This document shows positions 44,511 to 51,756 of a stretch of DNA of 64,000 nt, piece by piece. Where the stretch lies: positions 26,548 through 90,547 of the forward strand of contig JAVBMF010000033.1 of NCBI GenBank assembly GCA_031552735.1, given 5' to 3'. The notes under the pieces are model-generated. The model was given only the letters and a program-made list of their open reading frames with translations, had not been told where the DNA came from and made no database searches. Each line of letters begins with the position of its first letter. The stretch's first letter is position 1. Origin of the DNA: JAVBUY01 sp031552735 (GTDB lineage: Bacteria > Bacillota > Clostridia > Christensenellales > Aristaeellaceae). Position numbers and translations under genes: made by a program.

Positions 44511-44561
44511 CAAAGCGGCGCACTGGAAACCTAATGTTGCGTTTCCATGTGCGCCGCTTTG
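44511..44561. terminator. Long hairpin after the hybrid kinase gene
   Basis: The left arm at 44511-44530 and right arm at 44541-44561 match over 20 bases with a single bulge around a 10-base loop. No clear T-run follows immediately (GTATCGCTTTATT), so termination is likely but not textbook. Nothing else is visible between 44436 and 44605. Confidence 0.65.
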
Positions 44562-44605
44562 TATCGCTTTATTCCTAATCTTTTGTTCCGAACAAACAAC
44601 AAAAG

Positions 44606-44779
44606 TCACTCATTTCGACCGGCGCATATTGTATCAACGCTTTCTTTGAATGTGGCAGGGAAGAAAGAACCAGCAAAATGCACTTTTGCAACCTCCTTCG
44701 GGCAGAAGGTGTCCGCGTCGGAGAAGGTCACGCTCTCGCCCAGGGCGTTTTTGCAGATCAGGGCTTCGAGTTTCTTCAT
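44606..44779 (-). pseudogene. Mini-gene A: phage-tail-like N-terminal fragment
   Basis: A 57-codon frame begins MKKLEALICKNALGESVTFSDADTFCPKEV. The ATG at 44779 has AAAGGAG 6 bases upstream, and an intrinsic terminator lies just before it. The opening resembles the start of siphovirus distal-tail proteins (short strand, then N-x-x-G-E-S-V-T-F), but only this stub is present and the tail after ~30 residues is unlike any family I know. A related stub lies at 46291-46413 with the same flanking signals. It is either a remnant or a small peptide gene. Confidence 0.45.
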
Positions 44780-44804
44780 GGGCGGCTCCTTTCTGGGGGC
44801 ATGT

Positions 44805-44832
44805 AAAAACGCCCGGCCATCCGGCAGGGCGC
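44805..44832 (-). terminator. Terminator after the DUF1801 gene
   Basis: On the minus strand CGCCC-TG-CCGG and CCGG-GCG form a stem followed by TTTTT, 38 bases after the DUF1801 stop and just upstream of mini-gene A. Confidence 0.7.
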
Positions 44833-44869
44833 GGGCACAAGATAGGCGGCTGCCGCTTGCAATAAACCC

Positions 44870-45295
44870 TTATTGGTTTTCTTTGCTTTTGATGGATTGA
44901 TAAATTGGAAGAACGTCCACCAGCAAGCTCGCAAGCCCCTCCAGATCCAAATCGGCAAACTTTTTGAAACGGATACACCCCTTGCCGTTGGATGTCTTGC
45001 CGAGTTTGCCAGCATAGGTTTCCGCTAGCGATTTGCCGTCCTTCCATGCCATCACGTACAGACTGATGTTGTTTTTCTGCGGAGCAATGGCCAGGATGGG
45101 AAGGGTTCCCGAATAGCATGTATTCTTGTACGGAATCTCACCATAGCCAAGGGTACACTGCGTATCGGAAATATAGAGCTTTCTATCCAGCATGGGGAGC
45201 TGTCGGCAAATGAAATCATCGGTCTGCCTTAGGACATCTTCATGCACACCGGATTTCACAAAGAACGCATCGATCGTGGTTGCCTCGATCTTCAT
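44870..45295 (-). CDS. DUF1801-family protein
   Basis: The 141-residue protein begins MKIEATTIDAFFVKSGVHEDVLRQTDDFI and contains LGYGEIPYKN...LPILAIAPQKNNISLYVMAWKDGKSLAETYAGKLGKTSNGKGCIRFKKFADLDLEGLASLL, the size and motif layout of DUF1801 (YdhG-like, frataxin-like fold) proteins. Their biochemical role is uncertain, with some linked to iron or DNA-related functions. It lies 17 bases downstream of the GNAT gene on the same strand. Confidence 0.8.
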   Translation of the reverse strand: MKIEATTIDAFFVKSGVHEDVLRQTDDFICRQLPMLDRKLYISDTQCTLGYGEIPYKNTCYSGTLPILAIAPQKNNISLYVMAWKDGKSLAETYAGKLGKTSNGKGCIRFKKFADLDLEGLASLLVDVLPIYQSIKSKENQ

Positions 45296-45312
45296 CCATG
45301 TTCCCCCTACGC

Positions 45313-45783
45313 TTATTCGTTTCTCGCTTTTACAAAATGCAGCATGGTTTTATTGAGCTCAGGCACTTCTTCCTGATGGCAGATGCTCCATCCGTGCTTC
45401 AAATAGAATTGAACCGTCAACGCGTTTTCTTGGAATGTCTGCAGCTGTATACGGTCAAATCTGTCGAAAAGTGCGTTCTCAACATGCGCCAGCAATTTCG
45501 AACCATACCCCGCGTTTTGAAAGGGCGGATCCATCATAATCAGATGCAAAACGGCTGCATTTGTGATTGCAAAGCCAATGATTTGCTCATCGCGGATCAG
45601 AAGGGTGCAATGATCCAGTCCCGTATCAATTTCGTTGTCAGACATTCCGCTCTCAATAAAAGCAGTTGTGGCGTCTGCCCCTAAAAACGATACATAATTC
45701 GTTTTGATAACACGCCTCGCAATATCCTTGACGCTTTGCGCATCGTCAACCGTTGCTGGCCTGTATTGAATCAACGATATCAT
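45313..45783 (-). CDS. GNAT-family N-acetyltransferase
   Basis: The product of about 156 residues has the GNAT layout: IQYRPATVDDAQSVKDIARRV, a central IIGFAITNAAVLHLIMMDPPFQNAGYGSKLLAHVENAL with the acetyl-CoA loop Q-x-x-G-Y/x-G, and the closing NALTVQFYLKHGWSICH. The substrate is unknown; similar proteins acetylate small amines or protein N-termini. The start is uncertain: GGAG abuts the ATG at 45783, and a TTG three codons later has better spacing. Confidence 0.85.
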   Translation of the reverse strand: MISLIQYRPATVDDAQSVKDIARRVIKTNYVSFLGADATTAFIESGMSDNEIDTGLDHCTLLIRDEQIIGFAITNAAVLHLIMMDPPFQNAGYGSKLLAHVENALFDRFDRIQLQTFQENALTVQFYLKHGWSICHQEEVPELNKTMLHFVKARNE

Positions 45784-45805
45784 CTCCAAGCATCTTATCA
45801 GTGGA

Positions 45806-46192
45806 TCAGCGCTTTGCCAGCCGATTTTCCAAATCCGATTTAAATGCCAGAACCGCATCCAGGTTCACAGCAAAATCATGATCGCTGATATTGATATGGG
45901 TTGAAAACGACCCTGCTTTCTCACGAATCATAATCGTCGGTCGAACATGATCGCCAATCGCATCCTCCGCCGTGGTTTTTCCGTACAAATACCAATTGGT
46001 TTGTGTGGGGATGGGTTTCATATCCTCCGATAGATTACCCTGGACAGTTGCACAAATATTGTTGCTAAGGCGCTCATCCAGTATGATTTCCTTACCATAC
46101 TCGCCATCCCTATAGAACTCGATATACCCATACCAAATATTCCGGCAAGCAATATCTTCACAGGCAAACGTTTCATCAAAGAGCTTTTCCAT
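45806..46192 (-). CDS. Hypothetical protein
   Basis: The 128-residue protein (MEKLFDETFACEDIACRNIWYGYIEFYRDGEYGKEIILDERLSNNICATVQGNLSED...) has no signal peptide, membrane segment or motif I recognise. Its acidic, aromatic-rich composition suggests a small globular protein. I chose ATG 46192 because GGGGG lies about 8 bases upstream. It lies 22 bases before the GNAT gene on the same strand and may share its transcript. Confidence 0.65.
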   Translation of the reverse strand: MEKLFDETFACEDIACRNIWYGYIEFYRDGEYGKEIILDERLSNNICATVQGNLSEDMKPIPTQTNWYLYGKTTAEDAIGDHVRPTIMIREKAGSFSTHINISDHDFAVNLDAVLAFKSDLENRLAKR

Positions 46193-46290
46193 TTCATGAT
46201 CCCCCATCCATAAGAGTGCCATTGTGCCACGGCATGAGTATAGCATACCCAGATTGCGAGGGCAACGGATCATCCCAGCACCCTGGCAAT

Positions 46291-46413
46291 CTACTGAAAC
46301 TGCCGCGCGGCCTTCCGACCTTTCATTTCCTGCGGGCAGCAGGTGTCCGCGTCGGAGAAGGTCGCTCTCTCGCCCAAGGTGTTTTCATAGGTCAGGGTTT
46401 CCAGCTTCTTCAT
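46291..46413 (-). pseudogene. Mini-gene B: second phage-tail-like N-terminal stub
   Basis: A 40-codon frame begins MKKLETLTYENTLGERATFSDADTCCPQE, matching mini-gene A at about 19 of the first 27 residues. The upstream block (CCCCCAGAAAGGAGCC before the ATG) and the preceding terminator are also shared. It diverges after the CCPQE segment and stops. The best explanation is two decayed copies of the same phage tail-type gene flanking the DUF1801-GNAT-hypothetical genes. Confidence 0.45.
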
Positions 46414-46437
46414 GGATGGCTCCTTTCTGGGGGTATG

Positions 46438-46466
46438 AAAAAGCGCCCGCCCGAATGGTGGGGCGC
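46438..46466 (-). terminator. Terminator-like hairpin before mini-gene B
   Basis: The minus strand reads GCGCCCC ... GGGCGGGCGC followed by TTTTT. It corresponds in position to the hairpin before mini-gene A, although no minus-strand gene precedes it here. Confidence 0.6.
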
Positions 46467-46490
46467 AGACGGCCGATGCCGTAAACCGAA

Positions 46491-46519
46491 TTGCCTATTG
46501 CTTTTTGCCGTGGTAGAAT
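46491..46519 (+). promoter_or_regulatory. Promoter of the DUF188-ywbE unit
   Basis: TTGCCT (46491-46496), 17 bases, TAGAAT (46514-46519), with the DUF188 start 57 bases downstream. Confidence 0.6.
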
Positions 46520-46575
46520 GTCACTAGGAAACGCCGCTTTTCATATTGACGGAACAGCGTGAGATCGGAGAGACA

Positions 46576-47015
46576 ATGACGGTTTATATCGACGCGGACG
46601 GTTGCCCGGTTGTAGATGCCGCAGTGAGAATCGCCCGAGAACATAACCTCCCGTGCGTGATCCTATGCGATACGGCGCATGTGTTTGAAAAGCAGGGCGC
46701 AATGACGATCACTGTTTCAAAGGGGCGGACAGCGTGGATTTTGCGTTGGTCAATCTGTTGCAGCCCGGCGATGTGGCGGTGACGCAGGATTACGGCTTGG
46801 CGGCGATGTGCTTGGCAAAGCGGGCGGTTCCGATCAGCCAGAACGGCATGATCTATAGCGACCAGAATATCGACGCGCTGTTGTTGGCGCGGCATACAGC
46901 CCAGAAGATTCGCCGTGGAGGGGGCAGACTGCGCGGCCCTGCCAAACGAACGGCGGAGCAAGACGCCGCCTTTGAGCGGACGTTCGAGCAACTGCTATTG
47001 GAGGGGATCGAATGA
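46576..47015 (+). pseudogene. DUF188 (YaiI/YqxD) gene with a one-base frameshift
   Basis: The first part (MTVYIDADGCPVVDAAVRIAREHNLPCVILCDTAHV...) and the second part (DFALVNLLQPGDVAVTQDYGLAAMCLAKRAVPISQNGMIYSDQNIDALLLARH) belong to one YaiI/YqxD protein of about 146 residues but are in different frames. The break lies at the run of four G near 46725; adding one G restores SKGADSVDFALVN. Either a real frameshift inactivates the gene or this is a sequencing error in a G-run. The family has a NYN/PIN-like fold and unknown function. It overlaps ywbE by ATGA. Confidence 0.85.
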
Positions 47016-47215
47016 GCGGGCAGAACCGCGGCGAGATCACAATCGGGGCGCAGGTGGACATTGTGCTAAAGCAGGATCAGGGGACGGGCGCCCTTACGCG
47101 CGGTCACGTCAAACGCATTTTGACGAAAAGCACTTTTCACCCGCATGGGATCAAGGTCATGCTGAAAGAGGGTGACGCGGTGGGACGGGTAAAGGCGGTT
47201 CTGGAAGACGAATAG
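47012..47215 (+). CDS. ywbE: YwbE-family protein
   Basis: The 67-residue protein (RGEITIGAQVDIVLKQDQGTGALTRGHVKRILTKSTFHPHGIKVMLKEGDAVGRVKAVL) is a clear full-length match to the YwbE/DUF2196 family of small, conserved, uncharacterised proteins. Its ATG overlaps the stop of the DUF188 gene. A hairpin follows the stop. Confidence 0.88.
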   Translation: MSGQNRGEITIGAQVDIVLKQDQGTGALTRGHVKRILTKSTFHPHGIKVMLKEGDAVGRVKAVLEDE

Positions 47216-47230
47216 GCTCAGGACGGCTTG

Positions 47231-47266
47231 AATCAAGAAGCTGCCCTGACGCATTGCCGGGGCAGC
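47231..47266. terminator. Hairpin after ywbE, related to two others in the window
   Basis: GCTGCCCTGACG and the facing CGGGGCAGC form a stem, followed by CTCGTT and no T-run. It resembles the terminator-like elements at 48255 and 60809 in layout (TTGAT-type lead, stem, GCATT-type loop). Confidence 0.5.
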
Positions 47267-47530
47267 CTCGTTAAGGATGATGGCCCATGCCACTTACTTG
47301 GGTCTCGCTTTCGCGTTGCCGGTCTTCGCCTTGCCTTGGTCTCCGGCACAGGGGGCACTTCATGCTTATGCATACCGTCTTCCACCGCATCCCCCCTCTA
47401 TTGCGGATCATTGCGGTCGCCCCATCGCGGATGACGGCGTGTGGCAAATGGGTGCGGTGATGCCCGGGTGGATTTGGCGGATGGAACACCCCACACCTCC
47501 TAAGCGTATGGTACTGGAGGAGGGATTACA
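47267..47530. other. Intergenic stretch with no supported gene
   Basis: About 260 bases before the DUF3298 gene. A short minus-strand frame (MKCPLCRRPRQGEDRQRESETQVSGMGHHP) has a CxxC and ends at the hairpin above, and a plus-strand frame runs through as well. Neither has family support, and I call no gene. AGGAGG at 47517-47522 belongs to the downstream gene. Confidence 0.4.
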
Positions 47531-48208
47531 ATGTCACATGAGGTCTACGCCGTCACCAATTCCTTTGCGGACGAGCGGAAATTCGCCGGCCAAACCGTCC
47601 TTACATACCGCATCGAGTACCCTCAGTTCGTTTCTTACACGCCCATGGAATCCTTGCGCCGCATCAATGCCGAATACCGACAGCAGGCGCAGTATCTGGC
47701 CCATACCATTCAGGCAACCTACTATTCCGACGCCGTGGCCGATTACCAGACCCACCGCGACCAGGGCCTGCCTTTTTCGCCCTACGAGTTCCTTCGCACC
47801 TTTGAAATTACCTATGGGCAAAACTGCGTGCTCAGCCTGTACTTTGACGAGTATCAGTACACCGGCGGTGCCCACGGCAACACCCTGCGCACATCCGACA
47901 CCTGGAACGCCCTCACCGCGCAGCGGATTCCGCTTTCCGCGCTCTTTCAGCCCGGCACCTATTATGTGGGCGCGCTGGAAAACGCCATCGTGGCGGAAAT
48001 CGATCTTCGCAACGCGCTGCAGCCCAATACCTACTTTGACGACAGCCAAGCCCTAGTACGCCAATACTTCAATCCCGAAAGCTTTTACTTAACGCCCGAG
48101 GCCCTAGTGATCTACTTCCAGCAAGCCGAAATCGCGCCCTATGCCACGGGCATTCCCACCTTCCCCATCCCCTATGCACAGGTGGGCGCGCGGATACCGG
48201 GGTGTTAA
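47531..48208 (+). CDS. DUF3298/DUF4163 (RsiV-like) domain protein
   Basis: The 225-residue protein has a DUF4163-like N-terminal half (TVLTYRIEYPQFVSYTPMESLRRINAEYRQQAQYLAHTI) and a DUF3298 C-terminal half with YFDEYQYTGGAHGNTLRTSDTWN and ALVIYFQQAEIAPYATGIPTFPIPY. This pair forms the extracytoplasmic part of RsiV-type anti-sigma factors and the PdaC lysozyme-binding module. Here there is no signal peptide or membrane helix, so it is probably cytosolic. AGGAGG precedes the ATG by about 8 bases. Confidence 0.85.
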   Translation: MSHEVYAVTNSFADERKFAGQTVLTYRIEYPQFVSYTPMESLRRINAEYRQQAQYLAHTIQATYYSDAVADYQTHRDQGLPFSPYEFLRTFEITYGQNCVLSLYFDEYQYTGGAHGNTLRTSDTWNALTAQRIPLSALFQPGTYYVGALENAIVAEIDLRNALQPNTYFDDSQALVRQYFNPESFYLTPEALVIYFQQAEIAPYATGIPTFPIPYAQVGARIPGC

Positions 48209-48254
48209 AGCGTGCCCTGCATTGAGAAAAGAACATTTGCCTAGGTTGATTGCA

Positions 48255-48295
48255 AAGGCAGTCCGGACGCCGCATTGCGTCAGGACTGCCTTTTT
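48255..48295 (+). terminator. Terminator after the DUF3298 gene
   Basis: GGCAGTCC (48257-48264) pairs with GGACTGCC (48283-48290), followed by TTTTT. The preceding TTGATTGCAAAGGC and the stem pattern recur at 60800-60848, so this is one member of a small repeat family. Confidence 0.82.
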
Positions 48296-48360
48296 CTCGA
48301 TTCGCTTTCACTCATGGCCGCGCAAACGGCTACGCACCGATACGCATTTCCCAGCCGACA

Positions 48361-48725
48361 CTACTTGAAGAAATACCGGTTGCCGTTGAGGTGCAGGTTG
48401 CCTTCCGGATAGGCAAAGGTAGAGAACAGCACGCCTCGCGACATAAACACGATGTTGTTGTTCACATACAAACCATCGATTCGGCCTTTTTCTGGCAGCT
48501 CGCCCACAGAAATGCCCACCTCCAGACACAGGCAGCCGTGGTTGTATCCATACCCGGTATATAGCACCATGTTGTTTTCCACGTATACCGGGTCGAAACC
48601 TCCGACTCGGCCATGGAGCCAGATTCCTTGCCCACAACGCTCTACCAGGTTCCCCTCGGCGTGATAATTTCCGCCATCTTGGGTAAGAACTATCTCCTGT
48701 GGTTTCGCCCGACGCCCCGTAGCCC
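48361..48725 (-). pseudogene. C-terminal fragment of a parallel beta-helix protein
   Basis: The frame ends with NGNRYFFK and contains EGNLVERCGQGIWLHGRVGGFDPVYVENNMVLYTGYGYNHGCLCLEVG and IDGLYVNNNIVFMSRGVLFSTFAYPEGNLHLNGNRYFF, the strand-turn repeats of right-handed beta-helix (pectate-lyase-like) proteins. No start codon or ribosome site precedes it; coding similarity begins right at the stop of the GH5-like gene at 48726. It is a 3' remnant of a carbohydrate-active gene, probably cut by a deletion at the junction. Confidence 0.75.
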
Positions 48726-51644
48726 CTACTGATACTTTTGCAGGATGCGCAGCAAGCCCACATCCACGTTGTAGCCGTCCATCACTTCTGTCTCTGCGCC
48801 GGTCATCCACCCATCAAACAACGCGCCTGCGTTGTACCAGCACCAGCCGATGCCGTACTCCTTGAAGGCGGCCAGCACGTCGTCCATATAGCGGTAGGTG
48901 GCCGGCGCGGGGATTGTGAATTGCGCCAGCTCGACGTTCATGCCGACCGCCCCCAATTCTTTGAGTTGCGCCGCATAGGTGGCCACCGCTTTTCGCATGG
49001 TTTCGCGCGTACAGCCATAGTTGGTGGTAAATGTGCCGTCCTGATGGATGGTGATGACCGATGCTTTCTGATCGTCAAGTTTGAATGACTGCTTGAGCAG
49101 CCGCGGATCCTTCGTATCGGAGAAAGACCCATAGCCGTCTGTCCAATGTCCCCGAATTTCGATTTCGGAGGTGTGCACAATCTCTGTGAAAGACTGTGCA
49201 AATTCCTCCTGGCCTGGGTAATAGTATTTATCGGTCGCGTATTCTTCGGGCAAAAATACGCTGATGCTGCGAAAGCTTAACCCACCCTTTGTGATCTTCA
49301 AGTCCAGCGCGGACACGTCGTTCTCCAATGTGAAATCAATTTCCCTGGTCTTTGCTGTGAAGGTTTTCTTCGCGATTTCTTTTCCCTGCGCGCTTGCGAC
49401 GAGCGTTCCGCTGTTCTTATCGTCGCTCAAGCGTCGGACCAGCACGCGCGTCCCTTTGGGCAGGAATCCCTCCAGCCGAACCGGGCGACCCGCGTTGATA
49501 TCTTGGGGAACCGAGTAATACGGCCAATTGGGTTGCAGTCCGGCCGATACTTCAAAATCCGTAATCAGGTTCCAGTAGACGAAGTTGTTCAACGCATAAA
49601 ACGATCCCTGCGCCACCCCGGCGTCGGCCATGAACGCGTCGGGCTCGATGTCAAATTTCGTCTCGTAAAACAGGAATCTATCCGGATCTACCTCACGGAT
49701 GGCGGCAACCACCGCCTTGGATGCGCGCTCGATGTCCTTATCCGTATAGGCAGGTACCTTGGTGGCGGTCGTTCTGGCGGAGTTCATGGGCTCATGGTTA
49801 AACATGAACGACAACGTATTGTTGGGGATGCCTTGATAGCGCTTAGCAACCGCCGCCCATAGCGCACAGGTCAGCTGCTGCTTTTTTTCATTGGTATAGA
49901 AATCGACATCCGGCGCGTGCACCTTTTCCTCTTCGTTATATCCCGTCAAATGGCCAGGATATTCCGAAAACTGAATCGAAATGTGCAGCCCATACTGCAA
50001 GGCCCACCGGATGACTGTGTCCAGTCTGCGGAAATCTGCGATATTGGCCTGCGTAACATCCTCATTAAAGAAATTGAAGTATGCGACATCCAAGCGGACA
50101 TAGTTGAAACCCCATTGCGCCAGCAATTGAAAATCTTTTATTCGGTAATCATGCGCGCCCGGCTTGATCCGTTCGTAATGCAGACCCGTATAATAGGGCA
50201 GCTTGGTCAAGGTTGGCTCCGGCAAGCGAGCCGATTGCGCCAACAGCGTATCGGGGATCAGCAATTTGTCATAGGTCTCCATTTCTGCAATGGGCACATA
50301 AGTGGGGGGCATTTCGCGCGCATCGTACAGACGCGCCAGCGCCAGCAGCGCTTCTTTTTGCTTGAAGGGATCGGTGGGGCGCATGCTGTTGCTTGCAGGA
50401 TCATAATCGAAAAGCGGATTACCACTCCTGCGCGCATATTGCTGAAAGGAGAAAAAATACCCTGAGACAAACCGATTATACCCGGCCATTCCGCTGTAGG
50501 GAACTTCCTCTGCCGCGTCGGTAAATATATCCCAGTCAATGGTGTAGTTGTCCCAGACGCTTTCGCCTATCTTCTCGTGGATTCTCCAATCAGGCGTAAA
50601 CTGCGTGTACTCGGAACCCAGCGTCTCGGCCGCGCAGTAAGTCAGGTACATGCCGGTGCTACGATCAATCGGCGTATCCAGTTCCCGCGCCCATGGGTAC
50701 CTGGTTTTCCAGGTGTCAAGCTGCGAGGCGTCGGCGATCTCCACCAGCCGGTCCAGCATGGCGATATAACTCTGGTAGGTCATCTGGTCGTCGCTGATCT
50801 TGTCATCCAGCCCCAGCGCAAGCGCATCTTCTAGCTCGCCTGGCACCACGGGGTCTTGCTCCGGCTGCGGCGTTGGCGCGGCCGTAGATGCGAGAAGGGA
50901 GCCGGTATCGGCTCCCTCGCTTGCGGTCGGTTCCGGGGCGGCCGTCGCCTCCGGCGCTTCGCCCGCGCCGGTCACGAGGTTCCACCATGTTTTCACGCCA
51001 ATCTCGGTCGATTCATACAGCCGGACGACCGACAAAATGGCCTCGCGGCGGGTGAGAGGATCTTTGACGCGCATGGAATTGCTCGCCTCATCGTAGTCAA
51101 AAAATGTCTGTCCACTAACGCCCGACAGTTTCAAAAATGAAAAAGAATAAGCGGTCGTCGCATAGTTCCCCTGGAACACACTCCACGGATCGGGCGCGAC
51201 TTCCTCCCAGTCAGGAAACCAGCGATACTGCCAGGAAAAATCGTCCCATGGCTCTGGCATCTTATCGCGCATCTGTTCATTCTCGTCCATCCGGTCCCCG
51301 TCAAGCTCGGCGGCATCCATGGCCAGCGCCGCACGGAATAGGATCAGCATCCCCTGGTCCCGGGTGATCTCCTCCGACGCTTGTCGGGCCAGCACGGATA
51401 CCCTGCGCCAGGCGTCCGACTTGGACGCATCATAGAACGCAATCATCGGGGCGATCACCGTGCAGTACTCCGCCGCAGTGATGGCCTTGTCGTAATCGCC
51501 CTGCAAATTCTCGGGCACGAAGCCGTACCAAATCGCCCGCTCCAACTCGTCCTCGGGGACTTCGCCGGTTCTCTCCGCCATCGCGGGCGGCCGCGCCGAG
51601 AGCATCAACAGAACCGAAAGAAGAAACGCCACTACCTTTTTCAT
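48726..51644 (-). CDS. Large secreted GH5-like glycoside hydrolase with duplicated N-terminal module
   Basis: The 972-residue protein has a signal peptide (1-~24, ending PPAMAE), then two related modules of about 200 residues (~30-225 and ~285-475) joined by an Ala/Pro/Thr/Glu linker. Each is SLH-like or dockerin-like in style and ends with FDYDxASNSMRxxDPxxxxEALLxxxRLYD. A (beta/alpha)8 catalytic domain (~510-730, 880-960) resembles GH5/cellulase: GFNYVRLDVAYFNFF, LSFMFNHEPMN (probable acid/base Glu near 615) and GMNVELAQF (possible nucleophile near 903). A beta-sandwich insert (~745-830) interrupts it. The start has GGAAGGGG upstream. It would act outside the cell on polysaccharide. Confidence 0.78.
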   Translation of the reverse strand: MKKVVAFLLSVLLMLSARPPAMAERTGEVPEDELERAIWYGFVPENLQGDYDKAITAAEYCTVIAPMIAFYDASKSDAWRRVSVLARQASEEITRDQGMLILFRAALAMDAAELDGDRMDENEQMRDKMPEPWDDFSWQYRWFPDWEEVAPDPWSVFQGNYATTAYSFSFLKLSGVSGQTFFDYDEASNSMRVKDPLTRREAILSVVRLYESTEIGVKTWWNLVTGAGEAPEATAAPEPTASEGADTGSLLASTAAPTPQPEQDPVVPGELEDALALGLDDKISDDQMTYQSYIAMLDRLVEIADASQLDTWKTRYPWARELDTPIDRSTGMYLTYCAAETLGSEYTQFTPDWRIHEKIGESVWDNYTIDWDIFTDAAEEVPYSGMAGYNRFVSGYFFSFQQYARRSGNPLFDYDPASNSMRPTDPFKQKEALLALARLYDAREMPPTYVPIAEMETYDKLLIPDTLLAQSARLPEPTLTKLPYYTGLHYERIKPGAHDYRIKDFQLLAQWGFNYVRLDVAYFNFFNEDVTQANIADFRRLDTVIRWALQYGLHISIQFSEYPGHLTGYNEEEKVHAPDVDFYTNEKKQQLTCALWAAVAKRYQGIPNNTLSFMFNHEPMNSARTTATKVPAYTDKDIERASKAVVAAIREVDPDRFLFYETKFDIEPDAFMADAGVAQGSFYALNNFVYWNLITDFEVSAGLQPNWPYYSVPQDINAGRPVRLEGFLPKGTRVLVRRLSDDKNSGTLVASAQGKEIAKKTFTAKTREIDFTLENDVSALDLKITKGGLSFRSISVFLPEEYATDKYYYPGQEEFAQSFTEIVHTSEIEIRGHWTDGYGSFSDTKDPRLLKQSFKLDDQKASVITIHQDGTFTTNYGCTRETMRKAVATYAAQLKELGAVGMNVELAQFTIPAPATYRYMDDVLAAFKEYGIGWCWYNAGALFDGWMTGAETEVMDGYNVDVGLLRILQKYQ

Positions 51645-51756
51645 GAGGTCAACCCCTTCCTGCGTATGCGCTTTTGCTTGACGCCAGTATAGCAAAGCGC
51701 GCAGGGAAATTGGTCTGCAAGCTGCATACTTTGGGCGGTTTTTCTCCCAAGCGCCG

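Noticed and set aside
46546..47015. Two separate small genes in the DUF188 region
   Set aside because: Both halves match one protein family in order, so a single frameshifted gene is more likely.
47277..47489. Short Cys-containing minus-strand gene or plus-strand gene before the DUF3298 gene
   Set aside because: No family match or convincing ribosome site; left as an unannotated stretch.
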